Made by a program: the position numbers and the translations under genes. From VFZN01 sp963709325 (GTDB lineage Bacteria; Acidobacteriota; Vicinamibacteria; Vicinamibacterales; UBA2999): 64,000 nucleotides of DNA. Shown piece by piece: positions 17,687 through 27,378 of this stretch. Each line of letters begins with the position of its first letter. The first letter of the stretch is position 1. The stretch lies in contig CAVPVV010000003.1 in NCBI GenBank assembly GCA_963709325.1, forward strand, positions 2,852,001 through 2,916,000, written 5' to 3'. The notes beneath the pieces are model-generated. The model made no database searches. It saw only the letters and a program-made list of their open reading frames with translations, and was not told where the DNA came from.

Positions 17687-19108
17687 TTACCTGGACCGGA
17701 TGTTCAATGGGCGCACCGGCCAATGAGCTTCGTGAGGCAGCCGCGCGATGTTTTGCGCCGCCCTCGGCGTGTGCGATTTGATCGCGACAGGCGACTTCAG
17801 CGCGATCACACGCTGTGCCAGGACGGCATTCAGGACAACAAGGTCCCAAAACCAGTTGTAATAGATGATGTCGTAAAACGCCATGTTCAGGAGAAACGCG
17901 GTGAGAGCCAAACCAAAGCCACGCGTCAATGCGCTTATCTCGGCTGACCGGTCGGGAAGGTGACGACCTGATCGCGACGTTCGACGATTCTGCCGCCAGA
18001 ACTCGATCACGACGAGGAGATAGGCGGCGACGCCGACCAAACCGCCCTCGGAAAGAATCTGAAAATACCCATTGTGTAGGGCCCGACCCCAGATGCTGGC
18101 AGGGTCGAGATAGCGATCGCCGCGGTCGGGAATCCTCTCGACGTAGTCGGGAGCACGCACCCCGAAGTTGAGCGGGCCGACGCCGATGATGGGGTTGTCC
18201 TTGAACTCCTCCCAGGCAACACCCCAGAGAACCTTGCGATCGAAGCCGGTACCCTCCGAAGTGCCTTGGCTGATCGTGCCCATCTCTTGCCAGAAGGGGT
18301 TGGCCTCGCCGTTGGGCCCAGATGGAAACAGAACAATCGCGGCACCGTAGATCAAGGCGCCGGCCGCCAGAGTACCGGCCATGTTGGCGAGGATGCGCCT
18401 ACCAATAAGCATTCTGAGAAGCAGAATGATCAGCAGCGATATGAATGCGCCCCGCGCAAAAGACGCCACCACCCCGCAGAGGCTCAGCCCGATAGCGAGC
18501 GAGGCCGCGATTCTGGCTCGTATCGTAACTGCAGAACCGATGTATTGCGAACAATATGCGACACCAATGCACATCAATGGGCCAAAGGAGTCCTCTTCAT
18601 TGAGCACGTTGTCCCATCTGACCAAGCCGCCGCCGGCAATGCCCCACAGGGCCATATAGAGAAACTGTGCAGCGAACAAACCTGCCAATGTCTTAACTCG
18701 ATCGAGCGAGTCCGCAAATGATACGGTCGCAACAGCCAAGAGTAACAACTCGACCATGAAGCGAACGATCGTAAAGCTGCGGCCGATATTGTCCACGAAG
18801 GGTGAACAGGCGACGAGGAAGCCAGCATAGAGGGCGACGGTCCTCAGGCCGCCCGCCTGGCGGCGCTGGGAGCCGACCAAGCAGCAAACGAGGGCGAGCA
18901 GCAAGACGGTGGGTATGACACGGAAAATCGTCAGCGGCGGAATGTAGTAGGACAGCACCCATTCGGGCCGGAACAGCCTCAAAAACCAGGCCGCCAACAA
19001 TAGGCGCCAGCCGACAATCGCGATCGGGCTGTCGGCGTCGCCGCGACGACGGTCCGCCATAACCTCGTCCACGGGTCGATTAACGACTGACGAGCCCATG
19101 ACGCTCAT
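17687..19108 (-). CDS. O-antigen ligase/Wzy-like polymerase
   Basis: A 473-residue membrane protein with about 11-12 hydrophobic helices. A large periplasmic loop (about residues 290-350) ends in the Wzy_C-type stretch FKDNPIIGVGPLNFGVRAPD, then RALHNGYFQILSEGGLVGVA. The conserved pattern of an Arg-bearing loop and a His followed by an aromatic and EGG is characteristic of WaaL/Wzy ligases and polymerases. It likely polymerises or transfers undecaprenyl-linked repeat units in the periplasm. The ATG overlaps the stop of the upstream glycosyltransferase as ATGA (19105-19108). Confidence 0.85.
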   Translation of the reverse strand: MSVMGSSVVNRPVDEVMADRRRGDADSPIAIVGWRLLLAAWFLRLFRPEWVLSYYIPPLTIFRVIPTVLLLALVCCLVGSQRRQAGGLRTVALYAGFLVACSPFVDNIGRSFTIVRFMVELLLLAVATVSFADSLDRVKTLAGLFAAQFLYMALWGIAGGGLVRWDNVLNEEDSFGPLMCIGVAYCSQYIGSAVTIRARIAASLAIGLSLCGVVASFARGAFISLLIILLLRMLIGRRILANMAGTLAAGALIYGAAIVLFPSGPNGEANPFWQEMGTISQGTSEGTGFDRKVLWGVAWEEFKDNPIIGVGPLNFGVRAPDYVERIPDRGDRYLDPASIWGRALHNGYFQILSEGGLVGVAAYLLVVIEFWRQNRRTSRSGRHLPDRSAEISALTRGFGLALTAFLLNMAFYDIIYYNWFWDLVVLNAVLAQRVIALKSPVAIKSHTPRAAQNIARLPHEAHWPVRPLNIRSR

Positions 19109-20109
19109 CGCATTTCACTCTGGCTGCGAGCTTGCCGCGGAAGCACTTCAAGGAGGCATTGAAGCTGTGATTTCCAGTGCTGTCTGAGCCGCTCGCCGAG
19201 AAGCCGAATTTCCGAACTCAATTTCGATGATTCACGTAGAGTATCGCCGATTGCCGTTACCAAGTCATCGGCAGAGTTGTCGGTGTAACGAACCCCCTGG
19301 CTGAAATGCGCCCGGGTCACATCGGAGTCGGACAAGATTAGAGGTTTCCCCGCAGCCACTCCCTCGTATGCCCCGCACACAAGGCAATTTGCTCGGGTGG
19401 TCAAATCGACGACAATATCGACGCTGTGGAGAAGCTCGACGTAGTCGGCCTCCGGTAGAAACCCCGTGAAGACGACATTGGGCGGGGCCGAGGCCTTTAA
19501 CGCGGCTCGTTGGCGGCCAGGGTTGCCCGTAATATAAACGATAATATCTGGAGCCAGACGCGAAGCGGCGTGGATCAGTTCCCGGTAGGGCTCGTCGGCT
19601 GCAAACGTACAAATGAAGAGCACCGTGGACTGACGAGCTGCCACGCTCTGCATTTTCCGCGATGGGAGATTGGGTATCGGGTCGGGGAGCACGAAGGGCC
19701 GTCCGCCCGCGGCCGCTACCACCTCAGCCAGGTTGGTGTTCGAAACAATGGTGAGAAACGCGTGCCGAACCACCCACCGGTACAGCCACCGAAGTCGCGA
19801 CAGATTCGTTGACGCGAGCGGGATTATTGCCGCGTTGTGAGCGTCGACGATGACAGTCAGGCCAAGCAGGCCCGCACTGAGAACCGCCGCTGCCGCGAGA
19901 ACCACCGAGGGGTTTTGCACGAACAAGATCCGTGGCCGCTCGGCCAAGATCCGCCGGAGGGTGAAGGTGAGCGCAGCGAGGTATCTAAGCGGGCCATACG
20001 GCGATGCGTCGATCTCGGCCAAGGGGATGTGCAGTGCCTCAGCAATTCCACGGTTTCGCCGCTGGCGCTCCCATGACACCCATAAGGCAGGCAGGGGTTT
20101 TGCGAGCAT
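19105..20109 (-). CDS. GT4-like glycosyltransferase
   Basis: About 334 residues from ATG 20109 (MLAKPLPALWVSWERQRRN). The frame is open further upstream, but the extra 57 residues lie across the end of the next gene and lack family character. GT-B hallmarks are RILFVQNPSVVLAAAAVL and VIVDAHNAAIIPL in the N-terminal domain. VLFICTFAADEPYRELIHA, VYITGNPGR, VFTGFLPEADYVELLHSVDI and CGAYEGVAAGKPLI lie in the donor domain. It resembles transferases with the DAHN motif seen in EPS loci. It is followed with ATGA coupling by the O-antigen ligase. Confidence 0.75.
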   Translation of the reverse strand: MLAKPLPALWVSWERQRRNRGIAEALHIPLAEIDASPYGPLRYLAALTFTLRRILAERPRILFVQNPSVVLAAAAVLSAGLLGLTVIVDAHNAAIIPLASTNLSRLRWLYRWVVRHAFLTIVSNTNLAEVVAAAGGRPFVLPDPIPNLPSRKMQSVAARQSTVLFICTFAADEPYRELIHAASRLAPDIIVYITGNPGRQRAALKASAPPNVVFTGFLPEADYVELLHSVDIVVDLTTRANCLVCGAYEGVAAGKPLILSDSDVTRAHFSQGVRYTDNSADDLVTAIGDTLRESSKLSSEIRLLGERLRQHWKSQLQCLLEVLPRQARSQSEMR

Positions 20110-20125
20110 GAGAGACGCTACGTTT

Positions 20126-21049
20126 CTACGCGGTCCTGATCGCACCGCCGACCCAGCTGACCAGCCTCGCAAACAATGCTTCCTGCGACTCCTCGTCAGT
20201 GAAGGTGTGATTGGCACGCTGTATGGTCGTGAGTTCGAAGCCGCTCTCCTCGAGGGGGAATGTCGCGAGAAAGAGCTCACGAAATTCAGTCCAGAGATAG
20301 TCGTTCTCGCCGTATACGAAAAGAAGGCGACGATGGGGACTTAGTGCGCGGCGAAAAGCCTGCAGGACGATCGCATTTACATCTGGGTTGACACCTCGTT
20401 GCCGTCGCATTAGTGCCTTCGCGCGGCTCACCAATACAGCAAGGAACGTTCGGTAGTCGGTCTGCAGCGTGATCAAGCGTTTCCAGGCTGCGGCTGAGGC
20501 GGTCTTCCGAATGTACCTGTGCATCTCGGCCTTGATAAAGCTGTCGACGCGGCTGCTGACGTCCTCAGAAGATGACTGCACCCGCACCGGCATGCCGACC
20601 ATGGCGACGCCGGCGATAGCTGGATGAAGGTCGGCCACGTGGAGTGCGGTTGAAGCTCCCCCGCAGAGCCCGATCAGTAGTACTCTGCTGACCCGAGTTT
20701 CTGACAGCAGGAAATCTATTGCCGAGAGTGTGTCGGGGATCCACGCTCCTTCCACAATCCTTCGGTAGAGCGCGTGAATCGGTTCGCCGTCTGGCGGCGT
20801 CACCCAATCGCCCTCGCTTTCTCCGACGCCACGGGCATCGAATCGGAACGTGGGCACTCCGAGGGGTTCCAAACGGCGGGCGATCTTGGAGGAGATTCGG
20901 TGGGCGCCCGAGCGATCGAGTGGCCCCTGGTTAAGGATAATCACGCCGATCGACGATGGACGCTGGGAGTCATCTGCCAGGAGGTTTCCATAGAGGCGGT
21001 AACCATCGCAGTCAAATGAAACGAGCCGTCCCATTTCGGCTGTCGTCAT
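20126..21049 (-). CDS. Exosortase-A-associated alpha/beta hydrolase 1 (copy A)
   Basis: About 307 residues from ATG 21049 (MTTAEMGRLVSFDCDGYRLY). The alpha/beta hydrolase fold shows VIILNQGPLDRSGAHRIS (oxyanion region, ~35-50), FRFDARGVGESEGD (~72-85) and the elbow LIGLCGGASTALH. There a Cys replaces the usual Ser of GxSxG (GLCGG). Acid and His come from the region LFVYGENDYLW and RANHTF. This Cys elbow fits the XrtA-associated hydrolase 1 family, whose substrate is unknown. It starts 2 bases before the end of hydrolase 2 and forms a pair with it. Confidence 0.8.
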   Translation of the reverse strand: MTTAEMGRLVSFDCDGYRLYGNLLADDSQRPSSIGVIILNQGPLDRSGAHRISSKIARRLEPLGVPTFRFDARGVGESEGDWVTPPDGEPIHALYRRIVEGAWIPDTLSAIDFLLSETRVSRVLLIGLCGGASTALHVADLHPAIAGVAMVGMPVRVQSSSEDVSSRVDSFIKAEMHRYIRKTASAAAWKRLITLQTDYRTFLAVLVSRAKALMRRQRGVNPDVNAIVLQAFRRALSPHRRLLFVYGENDYLWTEFRELFLATFPLEESGFELTTIQRANHTFTDEESQEALFARLVSWVGGAIRTA

Positions 21050-21050
21050 G

Positions 21051-21878
21051 CTAGCCTTGGGTCCGATTGCTGCCACGCATCGCGAGCCACTCCATCGTCG
21101 GATCGAGGTGCGGCAGCGGTGCTGTCGAATAATGCTTGGGCTCTTTCCAAAAAGCTGCCGATTGAACCCTCTTTGAAGTCCACGCTGGAAGGGCGCCGAC
21201 CTGAGGATCGAGAGACCGACTTGTCAGGATCAATCCTCGGTGGCCCCAACGCTTCATCGCCGCACGCGCGTCAAACGATGCGAGTTCGGTGATGAAATCG
21301 TCGGCCAACGCGTAGCCATTCACGCTGACCGAATTGCCAGCGCGAGCATCAGCGATCAGCTGGTTGCGGTCACGGACCATCTTACCGAATGCGACCATCT
21401 GACCTGCCAAGTTGACTCGCAGCAAATCGTTGAGATAGGCCATCGGATCGATCACTGGGTCCCAGAGAACCACATCGAGATCCACAGCCAGTTGCAGGGC
21501 CGCCGCCAACGCGATCAGGCCGCCCAGGCGAACGCCGATCATCGCAGGGCTGAAACCGGAGCAGTCCGCCAGGAACCGCCACGCCAAAAGCGCGTTCTCG
21601 ACCCGCGATCGGATAGTTGTCGATTCGAAATCTCCATCGCTTTCACCTTGGCCGAGATAGTCGAACCGCATGACCGCGGCCCCTCGCGCCGCTAGTGCAC
21701 GCGCCGCTGTCACCAAAGGTCGGAGGGCGTACAACTGCTCTTCGCCGTCAGCCGGGACCATTAGGATCGCCATCGTCGGCCGGACCGCCGGCGAGTACAG
21801 CATGCCGTGGACGCGGCCGTTCCGCGTATCGAACGAAAGAGGCTTTTCCGTGACGTCTCTGAAGAGCCGGCGAAACAC
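21051..21878 (-). CDS. Exosortase-A-associated alpha/beta hydrolase 2 (copy A)
   Basis: A 275-residue alpha/beta hydrolase-fold protein with FDTRNGRVHGMLYSP at the start, VPADGEEQLYALRPLVT, and MRFDYLGQGESDGDF (~92-106). The nucleophile elbow reads IGVRLGGLIALAAAL, so the Ser of GxSxG is replaced by Arg (GVRLG). That is a family trait shared with the second copy at 31.8-32.7 kb. Either it works by another mechanism or it is a non-hydrolytic partner of hydrolase 1. It begins where the SGNH gene ends (21878) and is followed immediately by hydrolase 1. Confidence 0.8.
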   Translation of the reverse strand: MFRRLFRDVTEKPLSFDTRNGRVHGMLYSPAVRPTMAILMVPADGEEQLYALRPLVTAARALAARGAAVMRFDYLGQGESDGDFESTTIRSRVENALLAWRFLADCSGFSPAMIGVRLGGLIALAAALQLAVDLDVVLWDPVIDPMAYLNDLLRVNLAGQMVAFGKMVRDRNQLIADARAGNSVSVNGYALADDFITELASFDARAAMKRWGHRGLILTSRSLDPQVGALPAWTSKRVQSAAFWKEPKHYSTAPLPHLDPTMEWLAMRGSNRTQG

Positions 21879-22708
21879 TATCGACTCGTCGCGGAGGCTG
21901 CGTTACCGCCGCGGCTGACAGCGTCGGACAGAACTTTCATAAACACCTGTGCTGCACGGCGCTGACCCTCGGCGTTCAAATGTCCACCGTCCGTGGTCAT
22001 CGCCGTCGACAGGTGCGGAGTTCGGTCGCCAGGTGGGGCGTCGGATTCGAGCGACTCGATGTCGAAGATGGATTCCGCAGGATAGCGGCTTCGAATGAGC
22101 TCGCTCAGCTCATGTCGCCGCTGATTGTCCAGTGTGGTCGGAACTGGAAGCCGAAGCCACTCGCGTATAACGGCCCGCCAATCGCCATCCCTCGCCATCA
22201 GCGGAACGGTCGCGTGAACAAATCTGATTGACGGATATTCAACCGCGAGTGCATCGATCGCGGACGTGTAGGCCGAAAAAACATCCCGGACGTCGGTGTC
22301 CTTGCGAACGTCCCAAAAGCAAAACTTCAGAAGCGCCACGTCCACGGTTGAACCCAAGCCACCCTCGAGGGTCGCCTTGAACGCACGTATCTTCGAAAGA
22401 GGGTCGCCGTTCTGACCAATTTCGATGTGCATCAACGCGGCACCTCGGCTCGGTGGGCCTGTTGAGAGGTCGAAGACATTGAGTGTGGGTATGGACCGGG
22501 CTCTCTCCAGTTGTTCGATTCCGGAAAGGATGTTCCAGCCCACCGATTGGTGGGCGAAGAAGATCCGGGCCGAGGCCAGAGGCGTTAACGCTCGTGCATC
22601 GACAGATACCGGGTCAGGCACGGTTCGTGCGCCAACACTGTTGCATCCGGTATTTGTCATTCCACTGAAGAGAAGGGCAACAACCAAGGTGAAGTGCGTC
22701 GCATTCAT
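21878..22708 (-). CDS. SGNH/GDSL-like lipoprotein esterase
   Basis: A 276-residue exported protein. The N-terminus TLVVALLFSGMTNTGCNS is a likely lipoprotein signal with Cys22 as the lipid-modified residue, although the lipobox is weak. The mature part begins ARIFFAHQSVGWNILSGIEQ. The C-terminal part has MTTDGGHLNAEGQRRAAQ, which supplies the Asp-x-x-His pair of SGNH hydrolases. The Ser block is less clear. It may remove or transfer acyl groups of the polysaccharide in the periplasm. It sits 6 bases after the GT2 gene and abuts hydrolase 2, within one operon. Confidence 0.65.
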   Translation of the reverse strand: MNATHFTLVVALLFSGMTNTGCNSVGARTVPDPVSVDARALTPLASARIFFAHQSVGWNILSGIEQLERARSIPTLNVFDLSTGPPSRGAALMHIEIGQNGDPLSKIRAFKATLEGGLGSTVDVALLKFCFWDVRKDTDVRDVFSAYTSAIDALAVEYPSIRFVHATVPLMARDGDWRAVIREWLRLPVPTTLDNQRRHELSELIRSRYPAESIFDIESLESDAPPGDRTPHLSTAMTTDGGHLNAEGQRRAAQVFMKVLSDAVSRGGNAASATSR

Positions 22709-22714
22709 ACGGCA

Positions 22715-23857
22715 TCACCGCTCGACGATATCCGGACGCCGAGAGGGCTCCCAGACCACGAACCGCCGACCGCGGACCACATTGATCCAAGCGTGCAGAA
22801 TCGCAACGTTCGCGTTGACGAAGAACATCACGGCCCTCAGGAACATCAACCGAGGCGGGTTACGAGCCACGATGGCCATTCCGTAAATCACCAGTTGAGC
22901 GGCGGCAGCCGCTGCGAACAAGCGAGAGGCCGGGATCAACAGAACGCTAGCAATCAGAATCGCGGCCAGGGCGAACGGAACGGTCCAGCGGCACAGCTTG
23001 TGGCTGAAGATCTGCCAGGACGCCAAACCGTATCGTAAGGGATTCATCACATCGGCGTTGCGTGAGAGGGCGACGATTCCCCGGGTAATCGTTCGAACCT
23101 TACGATCGTACTCCCTGGCATTGTCAGCCAGATCCTGATAGTAGCCTACGACCTCGGGATCCGAAACCCCTCGCAGCCCGAGTCGAACCGAGCTCAACAG
23201 GGCCGCGAAATCACTGGGCACGTCGACGGCCCAGTTGGCGCACACTTCACGTCGCGCGGCGAAGAATGAACCGCTCAGCCCGACAACGCTGCCAATGGAC
23301 GATTCCAGCGTTCTCAGCATCATTTCGTAGCGGACGTACAAGCCCTCGCCGCTAATCTGTCCGGCCGCGTCGGTGAGGCGATCAACGCTGCTGACACATC
23401 CCACATCCGAGCTTGCAAAGTTGCGGACGACCTGGCGCAGCGCGTGCCGATCGACCCGGGTGGAGACATCCGAGAAGACAAGAATCTGACCGGACGAGAC
23501 CGAAATGGCGAGCTTCTGAGCCGCCTCTTTACCGCGACGCTCCGGCGAAACGACGAGCCGCACGCGATCCGAGCGCAAACCCTCCACGATGGCATGCGTA
23601 CCATCGGTCGAGCAGTCGGACGCGACAATGATCTCGAGAAGATTCGGCGGGTAGTCCAGTTGTAGGGTGTCCGCCAGCTTCGCGCCGATTCGCCGCTCCT
23701 CATTGTGCGCCGCGATAATGAACGAGATCGTTGGCGAGATATCCAGACCATGGACTGGGCGATTTCGCACTTGCCGTATCGCAATGAGCGCGAGCGGATA
23801 CCCCACGTACGTATACACCACGAAGGCAGCGCAGATCGAGAATACCAGGATGATCAC
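22715..23857 (-). CDS. GT2 family membrane glycosyltransferase
   Basis: About 380 residues. I place the start at GTG 23857, which overlaps the aminotransferase stop as GTGA; an ATG at 23899 would overlap it by 46 bases. A first membrane helix (ILVFSICAAFVVYTYVGYPL) precedes the GT-A domain. The domain has ISFIIAAHNEERRIGAKL, IIVASDCSTDGTHAIVEG, ILVFSDVSTRVDRHAL (the DxS/DxD position) and GLSGSFFAARREV. Two or three helices close the protein. This is the layout of processive or single-addition GT2 enzymes in EPS loci. YYQDLADNAREYDRK occupies the place of the usual ED...QxxRW region. Confidence 0.8.
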   Translation of the reverse strand: MIILVFSICAAFVVYTYVGYPLALIAIRQVRNRPVHGLDISPTISFIIAAHNEERRIGAKLADTLQLDYPPNLLEIIVASDCSTDGTHAIVEGLRSDRVRLVVSPERRGKEAAQKLAISVSSGQILVFSDVSTRVDRHALRQVVRNFASSDVGCVSSVDRLTDAAGQISGEGLYVRYEMMLRTLESSIGSVVGLSGSFFAARREVCANWAVDVPSDFAALLSSVRLGLRGVSDPEVVGYYQDLADNAREYDRKVRTITRGIVALSRNADVMNPLRYGLASWQIFSHKLCRWTVPFALAAILIASVLLIPASRLFAAAAAAQLVIYGMAIVARNPPRLMFLRAVMFFVNANVAILHAWINVVRGRRFVVWEPSRRPDIVER

Positions 23858-25045
23858 GAGGCAGCTCCTGCGTTTAGCACGGATCCGAGGAGCGAGCAAA
23901 TCTGCCTCGCATCGTCGTCGGTCACGAATGGATGAACCGGTACGGTTAGCAGGCAGCCCGCCAGCCGCGCCGCATTCGGGAACGTCCGCCCGTCACAGTA
24001 GCCCCGCAGAGCGGGAATTTCGCTCAGGTCGGTTGGATACACCGCGCCGAAACCAAGTCCATGATGCTCCGATTCGTCAAGCAGCCTGTCGCGCGCCGCG
24101 CGCGATTCACACAGAATCGGAAGCCGAATGGCTGGCACGGCGGGTCGGAGGTGACGCGCCGTGAGAGTGTCCAGGATTTCGGCGATGCGGTCTGCCCTCG
24201 CCGCTTGGGAGGTGAGCAATCGCTCCTTCCAGCGGACAAGGAGGGCGGCCTGAACCGCACCCATCGGGCCGACTGAGAACTCTGTAGAGTAAAGAGTCTC
24301 ACCGAGTCGAAGAAAGGGCAATGATGCGGGAATCCAATAGAGGTTCGGACGCAGGAAGACATAAAGCGCGACTGCTTGCAGTAGCACAGATACGTTGTGC
24401 TTCACCCCAGCAGGTCGTCGTGCATCCAGTTCAACTCTGATTCTCACGGGCAATGTCGTCCGATGCGGTAAGAATCATCCCACCGTGGACGCTGGTGACT
24501 GTCTTTCCCCGGCCGAAGCTGAACAACCCTACGTCACCGAGAGTGCCCAGATTGCCGGACGCGGTCCGGCAGCCAAACGCCTGAGCGGCATCATCTATCA
24601 CGAAGGCGCCATGACGGCGGCACAGTGTCTTTGTGCGCCCGATATCCGCGACTAATCCGAACAGATGCGACGACACCACCGCTAGCGGCCTGGTTTCCGC
24701 GACGAGCGCCTCGAGTTGCTCGAACTGATAGTCGAGCGTTTCAACCTCGACATCGCACAGTGCTGGCTCCAGCCCCGCTCTTGCCACCGCGGCTGGCACC
24801 GAAAAACATGTATATGCGGGCAGGATAACCGTACGCCTCGTCGATAGCCGCTGCAGGGCGCGCAATACCAAGGTCAAAGCCGCGCGACCACTCGACGTGA
24901 GAAAGACGTGTTGAATCCCGAGCGCCGAGGCCAGATCCCGCTGCAAAGCGGAAGTCTCGCCAACCCGCCAAAGAGCAGACAATCCCAATCCCAAATCGCT
25001 GAATGAAAACGGGGCGGCGGCCGGGGCGAGCCGACGAAACGTCAC
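23854..25045 (-). CDS. DegT/DnrJ/EryC1-type sugar aminotransferase, one frameshift
   Basis: A PLP-dependent aminotransferase of the DegT/AHBA-synthase type, about 396 residues once repaired. The N-terminal half has HVFLTSSGRAALTLVLRAL, LPAYTCFSVPAAVARAG and FVIDDAAQAFGCRT. The PLP lysine lies in GLFSFGRGKTVTSVHGG. The C-terminal half reads on in another frame from about 24450 (RVELDARRPAGVKHN onward). The whole span is 1192 bases, one more than a multiple of three, which fits a single inserted base near 24440-24455. The start is GTG 25045, overlapping the FemAB-like stop as GTGA. It probably makes an amino sugar, a possible target of the FemAB-like transferase next door. Confidence 0.75.
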
Positions 25046-26067
25046 GGGAGACCACTGACAATGGGCGGGCCGAGAAACCGCGTCAGCCCCACCGGCAAAC
25101 GACGCCAGATGTTTACCGCAACTCTGTATCGTGGGCTGCTCGGCGACAAATCGGGGAGACGCCCGCCGGCAGGCACCCAATACTGCCAGTTCAGCGGCAA
25201 CGGGAGCGCCCCCCATTGCTGCTTAAACCGGTACGGGCCGCTATCGGGACTCGACCGGCCGAAATCGAAAGTCGTATAACCAGCGTCGCACCCATACTTC
25301 AAGACATTCCAGTACAACAGCATATTGGGGCTAAGGCGACTCACACGACGTAGCGATGACGCCCAGGGGATCTCGAGCACTTCACGAAATCCGATCAGAA
25401 ACCCCGCTGCAACCGGTTCTCCCCGCAAATAGACCGAGCAGATCCGCGCCTGTGGTAATTCGCCGAGGATGGCGTCGAAGAAGCGCTTGCCATACACCGG
25501 CGTTCCAAGGTCGCGCATGTTGGTGGTGAAGACCTCGTAGAACGAGTCGAGCTCCTCGTGACGGCCGATCCGAATCGACGTGTCCTCCTGCTGGGCGCGC
25601 TTGATTTGAGTCCGGAGTTTCGCCGGAAAGGCTTTCCAAAGCGCATCGGAACTGGATGGCAGGTTCAGCCGCATTGCAACCTTCGACACTCTGGTGCGAA
25701 GACCGAGCGCGACGGGTGTCGTCAATCGAAGCTCGAGGTGAGCAACCCGATTCTCCGCCGCAAGGCGAACAGCCTCGTCGGTAAGCGGTCGCCACGAGTC
25801 GTCGCTGACTGAACAGGGGCCACCATAGTTCACATACGGCATCGAAACCATGAAATCACCGAAAAGGCGGCTTTTGAGCCGCACAATCGGCAACACTCCA
25901 TCAAGCTGCCCTAACGGGTCACTGCTCGCGAGGTAGTACGCGCGATGCCCAAACACACGCTCGATGATCCGTCGCCACGCGGTCAGGTGGTAGACGTGAG
26001 CGGCGGGACACTGGTTGACGAACCCATCCCATTCCGCGTCATCCGCGTCAGTGCACAGTCTAACCAT
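25042..26067 (-). CDS. FemAB-like (GNAT) XrtA-associated transferase
   Basis: A 341-residue protein with tandem GNAT folds. Key segments are VYHLTAWRRIIERVFGHRAY (~25-45), MPYVNYGGPCS (~95-105), KLRTQIKRAQQEDTSIRIG (~150-168), NMRDLGTPVYGKRFFDAIL and TTFDFGRSSPDSGPYRFKQQ (~270-290). These are typical of the FemAB proteins found beside XrtA and PEP-CTERM loci. FemX/FemAB enzymes pass amino acids from tRNA onto lipid-linked amino groups. In this locus it could place an aminoacyl group on an amino sugar, which is inference. It lies 123 bases after the glycosyltransferase upstream and overlaps the aminotransferase downstream. Confidence 0.85.
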   Translation of the reverse strand: MVRLCTDADDAEWDGFVNQCPAAHVYHLTAWRRIIERVFGHRAYYLASSDPLGQLDGVLPIVRLKSRLFGDFMVSMPYVNYGGPCSVSDDSWRPLTDEAVRLAAENRVAHLELRLTTPVALGLRTRVSKVAMRLNLPSSSDALWKAFPAKLRTQIKRAQQEDTSIRIGRHEELDSFYEVFTTNMRDLGTPVYGKRFFDAILGELPQARICSVYLRGEPVAAGFLIGFREVLEIPWASSLRRVSRLSPNMLLYWNVLKYGCDAGYTTFDFGRSSPDSGPYRFKQQWGALPLPLNWQYWVPAGGRLPDLSPSSPRYRVAVNIWRRLPVGLTRFLGPPIVSGLP

Positions 26068-26190
26068 GACTACTGTCAGCTACAGCGAGGTGTGGGAATC
26101 ATAACCAAGGATCTCAAAATACACGCGAGGGAGGCCACCGGTGTGCGCGTGGCGAGCCGCGTTCGTGATTGGTCGAGCACAGCCGGCCGC

Positions 26191-27378
26191 TTATCCATAG
26201 AGTTCCTGCACCCGCCTCGCGCATTCGGCGGCCGAGAACGTGGTCGCGACCCTCTCTCTTGCGCAAGCTCCCACGGTCTGGCGCATCAGCGGGAGTGTCA
26301 ACACTCGGTTCAGACAAGCGGCGAGTGCTTTGTGATCACCCGGTGGCAACAGCAGCCCGGACCGCCCAGACTCCAACACTTCCCGTGGTCCGCCATGATC
26401 GGTAGCAATCACGGTCTTTCCGAGTGCCATCCCCTCCAGCAGGACGCGCCCCATTGGTTCCGGCAGTACGGAGGTGTGAACGACGACGTCCACGGTGTTC
26501 AGGATCGCCGGAACGTCGGAGCGATAGCCTGTCAAGATCACGCGATCCTTGAGGCCCAACGCCGCAATCGACTCCAGCACCTGTGAGTAATATTGTTGAC
26601 TGGACGCGTCGGTTGGTGTCGCACCAACCAGTAACACTCGCCATCGCAGGCCGCGGTCAAGCTCCGGGAGAGCTCTGAGCAGCACGTCCTGGCCCTTCCA
26701 CGATTGAAAGTTGCCGACCAGTCCAATCAGCAACTCGTCTGGCGCAATGCCCAACTCCGATCGAACTTGTGCTGGATCAGTCGCTCGCGCCATGCGGGCA
26801 AAGGTGTCAATGTCGATTCCGTTATAGATCTGGACAATTCGGCTCGCCAGATATGGAGCGCGAGCGACAAGATCAGCTTCGACACTGCGCGAAATGCAAA
26901 CGATGTGGTCGAGGCGTTTTGCGGCGTGTGTCGGTCCCGAATAACCGCGCTGATGCGTGATCCATTTCGCACCGGTGAGTCGTGCGGCGAGCAGCCACTC
27001 GAGACCAGCAGACTCTACGGAGTTGTTTAAATGGATCACATCGGGACGAACGTGGGCCACGGTTACTGCGATACGGCTCAGTTCGTCGGTGCGAGCCTGA
27101 ATCAGATTTCTCGCCTTTCTGACGGCCAGGGCGACGAGCCGGGCCGGCGCGGCATTGTGAAGAGAGTGGCCGGGCCCATGAGGCTGCCGCGCTTGGAGAT
27201 CAATCAAGGACGCGTGTTTCTTGAATTCGTCAATGAGTGGGTGATTTTGATAGAAACCAACGACCGGTTCGAACCGTGCACGGTCGAGGTGCTTCACCAA
27301 CAACAGAAGGGAATGATGGGATCCGCCAATGGTTCCGTCTCGGTTCTGCTCGACGAATAAGATCCGTTTCCGACTCAT
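26191..27378 (-). CDS. GT4 family glycosyltransferase
   Basis: About 395 residues from ATG 27378 (MSRKRILFVEQNRDGTIGG), which overlaps the stop of the next GT as ATGA. The N-terminal glycine loop is DGTIGGSHHSLLLL. Also visible are DVIHLNNSVESAGLEWLLA, KWITHQRGYSG, VCISRSVEADLV and IYNGIDIDTF, then the donor site with LLIGLVGNFQSWKGQDVLL and VVHTSVLPEPMGRVLLEGMA. It is a standard cytoplasmic retaining GT. The 7 extra upstream residues in the open frame are unlikely to be used. Confidence 0.85.
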   Translation of the reverse strand: MSRKRILFVEQNRDGTIGGSHHSLLLLVKHLDRARFEPVVGFYQNHPLIDEFKKHASLIDLQARQPHGPGHSLHNAAPARLVALAVRKARNLIQARTDELSRIAVTVAHVRPDVIHLNNSVESAGLEWLLAARLTGAKWITHQRGYSGPTHAAKRLDHIVCISRSVEADLVARAPYLASRIVQIYNGIDIDTFARMARATDPAQVRSELGIAPDELLIGLVGNFQSWKGQDVLLRALPELDRGLRWRVLLVGATPTDASSQQYYSQVLESIAALGLKDRVILTGYRSDVPAILNTVDVVVHTSVLPEPMGRVLLEGMALGKTVIATDHGGPREVLESGRSGLLLPPGDHKALAACLNRVLTLPLMRQTVGACARERVATTFSAAECARRVQELYG

